Shown piece after piece: positions 7,882 to 11,306 of a stretch of 11,306 nucleotides of DNA. A program made the position numbers and the translations under genes. Each line of letters starts with the position of its first letter. Positions within the stretch are counted from its first letter, which is position 1. The notes beneath the pieces were generated by a model, which worked only from the letters and a program-made list of their open reading frames with translations, was not told the DNA's origin and ran no database searches. Origin of the DNA: DATDSR01 sp036517855 (GTDB taxonomy: Bacteria > Patescibacteriota > Minisyncoccia > Phycocordibacterales > DATDSR01); the NCBI GenBank assembly GCA_036517855.1, contig DATDSR010000041.1, positions 1 through 11,306 on the forward strand. Direction: 5' to 3'.

Positions 7882-8660
7882 TTCAACAACTCCTTCTTCT
7901 CTGCCACAAACTCGGGCGTAATTTCCCACAAGTATTCAAACATTGAACGATGCATGGCAGCAATCTTCGCGTCTTCAATAATCACGCCCATCATTTGACC
8001 TTCATTAAGTGTGATGTACGAAACTTTATCATTGTAGATCTGCATCACGGACGAGAAGGGGATTGGTGTTGTTTTAATAAGTTTAGTTTCGGTAATGCCC
8101 GGGTGATAATCTTTGAGAAACTCGCGGGCAAAGGACGTATCTATTACGATGCCACGTTTTTTAAGTTGCTTTTCCTCGCGTTTGGTCACGTAACGCTTGT
8201 TAACATCAGGTATGTATCTAGCAATGGCCTCAAGATCGGCATACGAATAGATAGTGTCGGTGGCATTAAGCGAGTCCTCGAGTACGCGTTTGACACCTTC
8301 AAGCCCCTCGTAATATGTCACAGCCGGACGATGATAAACCAAATTCCACCTGCTGGTGAGAGAGGGCAGGGCTGTCTCGAAAGAGCGGGCCGCTTCGTCT
8401 TGCTTAACCTTCTGACCCTCGAGAATCTCTTTAATCTTGGAGGGATGCTCGAGGGCAAACCTCATTACCTTATTCTCACCCTCCACCTGCCGAGCAAAAC
8501 CGCGAGCCACAAGGTCACTAAGCACGTTGTATGCCGTGCCCCGTTTAATACTCGTTTGCCTAGACACATCGCCTGCCGGCCGCGCCCCATTGGTGAGCAA
8601 ATACTCATACACCGTTATCTCGTCAGGGGAAAGGCCGATTGATTGCAATATTTCATCCAT
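7878..8660 (-). CDS. TrmB-family transcriptional regulator
   Basis: A 260-residue protein. Residues 1-70 form the TrmB winged helix-turn-helix: LQSIGLSPDEITVYEYLLTNG, GDVSRQTSIKRGTAYNVLSDLVARGF (recognition helix about 38-53) and the wing VEGENKVMRFAL. A coiled linker (about 75-100) leads to the C-terminal effector domain (about 108-250, beginning VTYYEGLEGVKRVLEDSL), related to the phospholipase-D-like sensor half of TrmB proteins. In archaea such proteins sense sugars; in Patescibacteria they are common and their ligands are unknown. It is single-gene, leftward, with a promoter at 8709-8737 and a palindrome between promoter and ATG at 8669-8701. Autoregulation is therefore plausible. Its last codon overlaps the stop of the 678-aa gene. 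Confidence 0.9.
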   Translation of the reverse strand: MDEILQSIGLSPDEITVYEYLLTNGARPAGDVSRQTSIKRGTAYNVLSDLVARGFARQVEGENKVMRFALEHPSKIKEILEGQKVKQDEAARSFETALPSLTSRWNLVYHRPAVTYYEGLEGVKRVLEDSLNATDTIYSYADLEAIARYIPDVNKRYVTKREEKQLKKRGIVIDTSFAREFLKDYHPGITETKLIKTTPIPFSSVMQIYNDKVSYITLNEGQMMGVIIEDAKIAAMHRSMFEYLWEITPEFVAEKKELLN

Positions 8661-8668
8661 GTGTTTTT

Positions 8669-8701
8669 GAGGTCAGTCCTCTTCGTGAGAGGTCTGACCT
8701 C
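8669..8701. promoter_or_regulatory. Palindrome in the trmB-like leader: operator or mRNA hairpin
   Basis: GAGGTCAG (8669-8676) pairs with CTGACCTC (8694-8701). Inside this, CCTCT (8678-8682) pairs with AGAGG (8688-8692) around a 5-base loop, leaving one T-T mismatch. It begins eight bases upstream of the ATG and lies downstream of the -10, so it would be at the 5' end of the transcript. It also resembles the element at 5728-5763, so it may be a dispersed repeat rather than a dedicated operator. Confidence 0.65.
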
Positions 8702-8708
8702 TGGCTCC

Positions 8709-8737
8709 AGAGTACCAAGTTCCATATCCAGTGTCAA
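8709..8737 (-). promoter_or_regulatory. Sigma70 promoter of the trmB-like gene
   Basis: On the minus strand, TTGACA (8732-8737, perfect -35), a 17-base spacer, then TACTCT (8709-8714). The start of transcription would fall near 8702, immediately before the palindrome, leaving a leader of about 42 bases. Confidence 0.7.
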
Positions 8738-8833
8738 GCAATTTTGACATAATCTTGTGTATAAGTAAATCTTATTTTGTCCTTATTTATAGCTCTACTT
8801 TTGCACTTTGCGTTTTGAGCTTTGCATTGATTC

Positions 8834-8862
8834 TTGACAACTTGGCAAGAATGCGCTATACT
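8834..8862 (+). promoter_or_regulatory. Very strong sigma70 promoter before the structured leader
   Basis: TTGACA (8834-8839), exactly 17 bases, then TATACT (8857-8862): 11 of 12 consensus positions, the best promoter in the window. The upstream 80 bases are rich in A/T runs, which could act as an UP element. Transcription would start near 8869. No coding gene follows until 9406. Confidence 0.88.
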
Positions 8863-8868
8863 ACTGCC

Positions 8869-9157
8869 AGAGAGTTAAGTTAGTTCAATCGAGATCTTTG
8901 AAGGGTTCGGACATTCGCCCGTGTGAAGAGGGAATCTTGAGAGAGATTCTCACAGGCTAATATCTAAACCTCTGGTAAACCGGCAAATCCCAAACTGCAT
9001 CCGACCACTAAGGATGCCCGAGTAGGAGGAGCCCTCAATTAGTACGGGCGTGGCCTACCAGGGTCTTGCCGCAGTCAGTTGAGTACAAGTGCAACTCTCC
9101 GTCACTATCGAAAGGTGGTGGGGAGAGCACTCGACATTAAAGAGAGATTAGTGTCGA
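8869..9157 (+). ncRNA. Candidate structured RNA or long leader, family not recognised
   Basis: No convincing ORF is present, but successive helices can be drawn. (1) TGTGA/TCACA (8922-8926, 8950-8954) enclosing GAATCT/AGATTC (8932-8937, 8944-8949). (2) GCATCC/GGATGC (8997-9002, 9012-9017). (3) GTAGG/CCTAC (9022-9026, 9054-9058) enclosing GCCC/GGGC (9031-9034, 9046-9049). (4) CTCTCC/GGAGAG (9095-9100, 9122-9127). (5) TCGACATTAA/TTAGTGTCGA (9131-9140, 9148-9157), a 10-bp stem with one G-U, followed by AGGTAAAGATTTTT, which could be a weak terminator. It does not match what I remember of RNase P RNA, tmRNA, SRP RNA, 6S RNA, or group I and II introns. It may be a free RNA or the leader of the cassettes downstream. 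The 3' end is a guess. Confidence 0.5.
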
Positions 9158-9250
9158 AGGTAAAGATTTTTGACAAATAGGGAGAGTAGAAAGTGTGTGA
9201 CCTTGGTTTCTGTACCAAGCCTTCGCATACATATAATACAACCCCTCATA

Positions 9251-9319
9251 TCGCACGAGGATAAGAGATTACGCATTACCTATTACGTATTACGCGTCAA
9301 ATTTCGTATCCTCATGCGA
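9251..9319. repeat. 13-bp inverted repeat enclosing the ATTACGN repeats
   Basis: TCGCACGAGGATA (9251-9263) and TATCCTCATGCGA (9307-9319) are complementary except for one C-A pair. The 43 bases between them carry the tandem heptamers. The whole looks like a small inserted repeat element or a long stem-loop in the leader transcript. Confidence 0.65.
9268..9295 (+). repeat. Four tandem 7-bp repeats, consensus ATTACGN
   Basis: ATTACGC, ATTACCT, ATTACGT, ATTACGC follow one another with no gaps. From memory, similar ATTACG-type runs occur between genes in Patescibacteria. Confidence 0.8.
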
Positions 9320-9405
9320 GCCCAGGTCCAACCACCATCCGGGTGGTTTAGGACGCGGGTTCGAAATTTCCCCGCCGGAGGGTAATCCGGCACAGGAGGC
9401 TCACA

Positions 9406-9660
9406 ATGAACAGCAACCTCAACAACACCGCCAACGTCCACCCCGCCGTGCTCGCCTTCCGCGCCGCCCGGCGCGAGGGCGATGCCTTCATCGCCACCGC
9501 CAAGGCGGCGATCGAGGAGGAGCGCTTCGTGGCGCTCCTGGCCGCGGCCACCAAGGTGGCCACGACGGGAAGGGGCGCAACTCGGTCTGGATTATTAGTT
9601 TATTTTTTCTTTTTTGGTTTGCTGGGAAATTCAAGCAGATCAATGTACCAGTTCAGATAA
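9406..9660 (+). CDS. Small high-GC ORF (cassette 1), apparently interrupted
   Basis: AGGAGG at 9394-9399, six bases before the ATG, is a textbook ribosome site. Codons 1-56 are extremely GC-rich (87 of 120 bases G or C over 9421-9540) and encode a mainly helical, Ala/Arg/Glu-rich segment (HPAVLAFRAARREGDAF, then IEEERFVALLAAATKVATTGR). After codon 56 or 57 composition collapses and the frame runs antisense through the neighbouring leftward gene (LLVYFFFFG and so on) until a TAA. The genuine protein therefore probably ended differently, and the 84-residue product is likely a chimera. A plausible original continuation starts at 10453. No family is recognised. The N-terminal part is real in my view; the C-terminal 28 residues are probably not native. 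Confidence 0.6.
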   Translation: MNSNLNNTANVHPAVLAFRAARREGDAFIATAKAAIEEERFVALLAAATKVATTGRGATRSGLLVYFFFFGLLGNSSRSMYQFR

Positions 9661-9788
9661 CCGAGAAGGATATGGCCTTGGCAACTAGCGCAACCTACCA
9701 TCATTTCCCTGCATCTGGTTTTGCCGAAGTCTCTAAGCAGTTGCTTCCTTAGTTTTTCCGCCAACACCAAAGTTTGTTTTTCTGTCAT
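9600..9788 (-). CDS. Small Cys-containing hypothetical protein
   Basis: 62 residues, last gene of the leftward toxin-antitoxin cluster, starting 11 bases after the DUF2283 stop. The N-terminal half is a charged helix (LAEKLRKQLLRDFGK). Then come C26, C33 and C36 (CREMMVGCASCQ) and an aromatic stretch GYLNWYIDLLEF, ending in a lysine tail. The three cysteines could bind a metal or form a disulfide; no known domain is recognised. Ribosome site is weak, so translation may be coupled to the upstream gene. Codon use agrees with the toxin and antitoxin and not with the high-GC neighbours. I think it is real because the CxxC and GYLNWYIDLLEF segments look like conserved protein rather than chance translation. 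Confidence 0.6.
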   Translation of the reverse strand: MTEKQTLVLAEKLRKQLLRDFGKTRCREMMVGCASCQGHILLGYLNWYIDLLEFPSKPKKKK

Positions 9789-9798
9789 AAAAAGAACT

Positions 9799-10047
9799 TC
9801 AAGCCCCTACCCAATTGCTGAAAACAGGGAGGGCTATCGGAGAGAGGGTTTTGCTTTGGCGTTTGCTGAAGTTGAGAATGGTGAAGCCACGGACACGACC
9901 TGTTTTTTTGTCAGAACGCAAGAGAACATTGTCGGGTGCTTCGGTAACGAGATCGCGAGAAGAGGGTTTGCCTTGTGACAGATACAGAACATCGGCCTCC
10001 TTGTCGAATAGGTAGAAGAGTTTAGTTTTGTTTTTTTGTTTAACCAT
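9799..10047 (-). CDS. DUF2283 protein, probable antitoxin
   Basis: 82 residues. The DUF2283 pattern is clear: FYLFDKEADVLYLSQGKP (11-28), VTEAPDNVLLRSDKKTGRVRGFTILNFSKR (34-63), that is, the usual D-x-E-A-D-x-L-Y strand, a V-L-L-R-x-D turn and a G-F-x-I-L-N-x-S end. DUF2283 proteins are small beta-rich proteins often found beside toxins. The ATG overlaps the end of the upstream gene (AAACATGGTTAA holds both its start and that gene's stop), so the two are translationally coupled. That overlap, and the small size of both, are typical of a toxin-antitoxin pair in toxin-first order. The C-terminal 19 residues beyond the domain are less conserved-looking. Antitoxin role is inferred from family and context. 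Confidence 0.85.
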   Translation of the reverse strand: MVKQKNKTKLFYLFDKEADVLYLSQGKPSSRDLVTEAPDNVLLRSDKKTGRVRGFTILNFSKRQSKTLSPIALPVFSNWVGA

Positions 10048-10318
10048 GTTTATTAGTTTTAGTTCTTAAATACGCCGTGAGAATAAAATTTGGTTTGGCA
10101 ATCTTGGCCACCACTGCGAGATCAAGAAAGCGACTGACTGACTTGTAGAAGATGAACACGTCCGAATCACTCTTGGACACCGCAATGAGCTCCGGCTCCC
10201 CAAGTACCGAGGCAAGTCGGCCAGAGTATCTGGCGACCTCGGGATGGAATTGCGTAATGTGCCGCCATCGTTCATCAGTGAGTTCTACTGTCCCAAATTT
10301 TGAAGTGAACCGCTTCAT
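10040..10318 (-). CDS. PBECR-like (BECR-fold) RNase toxin candidate
   Basis: 92 residues from the ATG at 10318. The pattern ELTDERWRHITQFHPEV (12-28), EPELI (41-45), DVFIFYKSV (53-61), LAVVAKI (67-73) and FILTAYLRTK (78-87) fits the phage-Barnase-EndoU-colicin-RelE-like (PBECR) group of small ribonucleases. H20 and H25, K59 and T81/Y83 are candidate functional positions; I have not verified any of them. The frame stays open to a TTG at 10471, but I choose 10318 because GAGAG lies just upstream, the domain begins there, and a promoter at 10329-10357 would start transcription only a few bases before it. It overlaps the DUF2283 gene by eight bases. Toxicity and RNase activity are inferred. Confidence 0.75.
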   Translation of the reverse strand: MKRFTSKFGTVELTDERWRHITQFHPEVARYSGRLASVLGEPELIAVSKSDSDVFIFYKSVSRFLDLAVVAKIAKPNFILTAYLRTKTNKHG

Positions 10319-10328
10319 TACTCTCTCA

Positions 10329-10357
10329 AGCATAGCAAAAAAGTTTTGCCTCGTCCA
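10329..10357 (-). promoter_or_regulatory. Possible promoter of the toxin-antitoxin operon
   Basis: On the minus strand, TGGACG (10352-10357), a 17-base spacer, then TATGCT (10329-10334). The start would fall near 10322, almost at the ATG. Small hairpins further upstream (GGGTG/CACCC at about 10410-10424 and AAGGTGT/ACACCTT at about 10428-10447) could be operators. Confidence 0.4.
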
Positions 10358-10449
10358 TTTGAGCATTTCATCGCTTGCCATGAGCGCAAGTCGAATGGAG
10401 TTTTCAAATGGGTGTAACTCACCCTGAAGGTGTCTCCTAACACCTTGAA

Positions 10450-10503
10450 AGGCCCGACCGTAAGCGTTCAAAGAAGCGCACGGTCACGGGGATTACCGGC
10501 TAG
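10450..10503 (+). pseudogene. Possible 3' remnant of cassette 1
   Basis: From AGG at 10450 the frame reads R-P-D-R-K-R-S-K-K-R-T-V-T-G-I-T-G and then TAG at 10501. A basic tail followed by a stop is what a small nucleic-acid-binding protein would end with. It connects in frame with codon 56 (AGG) of the ORF at 9406 if the low-GC island is removed, giving a 72-residue protein. The run is short, so chance cannot be excluded. Confidence 0.35.
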
Positions 10504-10550
10504 CATCACGGGCAATCAAGCCCGGATGCGACAAGGTCTGTAGTCGACCT
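10504..10550 (+). promoter_or_regulatory. Leader hairpins before cassette 2
   Basis: CATC-A-CGGGC (10504-10513) pairs with GCCCG-GATG (10520-10528), nine pairs with one bulged A. AGGTC (10534-10538) then pairs with GACCT (10546-10550), ending seven bases before the AGGAGGG ribosome site at 10558. The same order, hairpin then strong ribosome site, is seen before the ORFs at 9406 and 11193. Confidence 0.55.
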
Positions 10551-10568
10551 GCCGGATAGGAGGGTGCC

Positions 10569-10982
10569 ATGAGCATCCTGAACAAAGACAGTACTCTGGG
10601 ACAGGCCGAGGCAATCCGCGAAATCGCGGAACGCCTCGAGAAGGCTGCGGCCGGGGGAGTAACCCGGCTCGAGTCCCAAGGGATAAGGGTCTCCGCAAAG
10701 GCGGAGCCCTTCATCATCGGCCGAGGGACGCCACCCCATCAGACGGGTCCGTCCGAGGGATGGCGCCACTGGGTGGAAGTGCCAGGCCAGCCCTTCGCCG
10801 AGTTCCGAGACAAGAGCGGCTGGCAAAGGCTGGTCCGGGTCGAGGGGGGAGCCGTGATGGTCTATTTCTTCTACGGCGATCCCTCGAACCGCAACTCGGG
10901 CGGGATCAAATTCCTGTCCGAGGAAAAAATCAGCGGCCACATCCAGTGGCTGCTCGACCAAGGCTACGAACCGCGGACGTAG
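10569..10982 (+). CDS. Small high-GC hypothetical protein (cassette 2)
   Basis: 137 residues, unrecognised. AGGAGGG (10558-10564) gives a very strong ribosome site five bases from the ATG. The gene is about two-thirds GC (40 of 60 bases in each of two samples), with strong preference for G/C in third positions. Residues 8-35 form an amphipathic helix (LGQAEAIREIAERLEKAAAGG). A region of likely beta strands follows, rich in Trp, Gly and Arg (GWRHWVEVP, QPFAEFRDKSGWQRLVRVEGGAVMVYFFYGD), then a closing helix (SEEKISGHIQWLLDQGY). No signal peptide or membrane segment. The antisense frame is open over the same stretch, as is usual in high-GC DNA. It is complete and coherent, so I believe it is expressed. 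It sits between cassette 1 and cassette 3 in the same direction. Confidence 0.78.
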   Translation: MSILNKDSTLGQAEAIREIAERLEKAAAGGVTRLESQGIRVSAKAEPFIIGRGTPPHQTGPSEGWRHWVEVPGQPFAEFRDKSGWQRLVRVEGGAVMVYFFYGDPSNRNSGGIKFLSEEKISGHIQWLLDQGYEPRT

Positions 10983-11029
10983 CGAGTGGGGTTGGTCTCT
11001 ACCTGCACAATTGAGACTTGCACACAGTT

Positions 11030-11063
11030 GGCCGAAGCGAACATGCACACGTTCGCTTCGGCC
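11030..11063. repeat. Perfect 13-bp stem-loop between cassettes 2 and 3
   Basis: GGCCGAAGCGAAC (11030-11042) pairs with GTTCGCTTCGGCC (11051-11063) around the 8-base loop ATGCACAC. No U-tract follows, so it is not a standard terminator, though it could still stop transcription or protect the 3' end. TGCACA occurs at 11004, 11019 and in the loop at 11044. Confidence 0.8.
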
Positions 11064-11162
11064 TCCCATTCGAGGACGCGAGAGCAACAAACAAAATCGG
11101 CTCACTCGTGTCTTCAAATGGGCGCAAGAAAATTTCTTTCGTGCGACCTAAAACAAAACGCG

Positions 11163-11187
11163 CTCGGCGTGATCCGAGTACTGGAGG
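11163..11187 (+). promoter_or_regulatory. Hairpin and ribosome site of cassette 3
   Basis: CTCGG (11163-11167) pairs with CCGAG (11174-11178); four bases later GGAGG (11183-11187) lies five bases before the ATG at 11193. No promoter is evident nearby, so the gene may depend on upstream transcription. Confidence 0.55.
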
Positions 11188-11192
11188 TCCTC

Positions 11193-11306
11193 ATGAACGC
11201 CATCGTCATCGACGCACAGACCCGGGAGCTCAAGGTTTTCGCCGCCAGCGTGACGCTGGCGGGTGGCGGTCTGGTTCTTCGGAAGGCGGTGGAGGTCGGC
11301 CAGTTG
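11193..11306 (+). CDS. Small high-GC hypothetical protein (cassette 3), 5' end only
   Basis: 38 codons from an ATG with a GGAGG ribosome site; it runs off the window. The start reads M-N-A-I-V-I-D-A-Q-T-R-E-L-K-V-F, then a Gly/Val-rich segment. Third positions are nearly all G or C, as in the other two cassettes. No family can be named from so little sequence. The matching ribosome site, hairpin and composition are the main support. Confidence 0.65.
   Translation, partial: MNAIVIDAQTRELKVFAASVTLAGGGLVLRKAVEVGQL

Larger units (their letters stand above)
9158..9405. other. Gene-free stretch with small hairpins before the first high-GC ORF
   Basis: The gene-free region from 8661 to 9405 continues here. 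It holds a CTTGGT/ACCAAG hairpin (9202-9207, 9214-9219), an isolated TATAAT (9232-9237) with no good -35, the inverted repeat and tandem repeats described separately, AACCACC/GGTGGTT (9330-9336, 9342-9348), GCGGG/CCCGC (9355-9359, 9371-9375) and CCGGA/TCCGG (9375-9379, 9386-9390). Composition shifts from AT-rich to GC-rich at about 9320-9370. Confidence 0.6.
9574..10452 (-). mobile_element. Low-GC island carrying a toxin-antitoxin operon, inside cassette 1
   Basis: About 880 bases of roughly 40-45% GC sit between sequences of much higher GC. All three genes in it run leftward, against the cassettes. The flanks read GGAAGG (9568-9573) and GAAAGG (10447-10452), and joining them at AAGG keeps one open frame. 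No transposase and no terminal inverted repeats are visible. The exact ends are uncertain by tens of bases, and acquisition as a unit is inference. Confidence 0.4.

Noticed and set aside
7950..8642. Rightward 230-codon ORF
   Set aside because: Antisense to the clear TrmB-family gene, with no domain and no start signals.
8869..9157. RNase P RNA, tmRNA or SRP RNA
   Set aside because: Conserved cores such as GAGGAAAGTCC, the tmRNA ends and the SRP GGAAG loop are absent; GGTAAACCGG alone is not enough.
9355..9375. tRNA-like T-arm (GCGGG, TTCGAAA, CCCGC)
   Set aside because: The loop is too long for a T-loop, and no acceptor, anticodon or D-arm can be fitted around it.
10319..10471. Upstream extension of the toxin ORF to the TTG at 10471
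   Set aside because: It adds 51 residues without family similarity, uses a TTG without a ribosome site, and would read through the hairpins and the candidate promoter.
9381..10498. GGTAATCC (9381) and GGATTACC (10491) as inverted ends of an element
   Set aside because: Only 8 bases, and the positions do not match the composition boundaries of the low-GC island.
10404..11063. Integron attC sites at the hairpins between cassettes
   Set aside because: I looked for RYYYAAC and GTTRRRY cores at the ends of the hairpins and found none that fit; CTAAC and GTTGG matches have wrong neighbours.
10506..11117. Leftward 203-codon ORF
   Set aside because: It is the antisense of the high-GC cassette 2 ORF; long open antisense frames are expected at such GC. 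It has no ribosome site, and its residues look like shadow translation.
10403..11127. TTCAAATGGGYGYAA present at both 10403 and 11113
   Set aside because: A 13 of 15 match is expected many times by chance in 11 kb, and the two sites have no matching context.

Overview
The window looks like a piece of a Candidatus Patescibacteria / CPR (Parcubacteria-like) chromosome. This is inferred from style, not from a marker gene. The signs are compact genes, weak or missing Shine-Dalgarno sites, a leaderless-type promoter, a TrmB-type regulator, a small conserved protein and a long GNAT-tailed protein of kinds I associate with that group, and short palindromic repeats of the GGTC(N)GACC type. Stops are TAA, TAG and TGA, so the standard bacterial code fits.

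Left part (1-3636). A leftward HTH-Panacea (DUF4065) protein runs off the window edge; it is probably the antitoxin half of a PanAT-like toxin-antitoxin pair. A small conserved gene (523-735) follows, with its own sigma70 promoter and a 12-bp terminator that also faces the next gene. A leftward 929-aa single-chain Type IIG restriction-modification enzyme (nuclease, methyltransferase and specificity region) comes next. Panacea plus Type IIG makes this a defence-flavoured segment.

Middle part (3637-8660). A divergent intergenic region with two nested inverted repeats precedes a complete UvrD/PcrA-type helicase. The helicase carries two repeat-derived stretches inside its reading frame. Only 17 bases later comes a 678-aa protein of unknown function whose last quarter looks like a GNAT fold. 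It ends tail-to-tail, overlapping by three bases, with a leftward TrmB-family regulator. The regulator has a clear promoter and a near-perfect palindrome between promoter and start codon.

Right part (8661-11306). This is the strangest region. A near-consensus promoter (TTGACA-17-TATACT) opens about 540 bases without a gene. The first 290 or so fold into a series of helices and are called here as a candidate structured RNA; tandem ATTACGN repeats inside an inverted repeat follow. Base composition then changes abruptly: about 72% GC is counted over 9421-9540 and 67% in two 60-base samples from the next cassette, against 42-57% in most host-like samples. Three small rightward ORFs of this high-GC type (9406, 10569, 11193) each have a small hairpin a few bases before a strong AGGAGG-type ribosome site, quite unlike the rest of the window. 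The first is broken by an approximately 880-base low-GC leftward island holding a BECR/PBECR-like toxin, an overlapping DUF2283 antitoxin-like gene and a small Cys-containing protein. After the island the first ORF appears to resume in frame for 16 codons. My reading is a strong promoter and structured leader feeding a run of foreign high-GC small-gene cassettes, one of which has received a toxin-antitoxin island. No integrase, recombinase or recognisable attC site is visible in the window.
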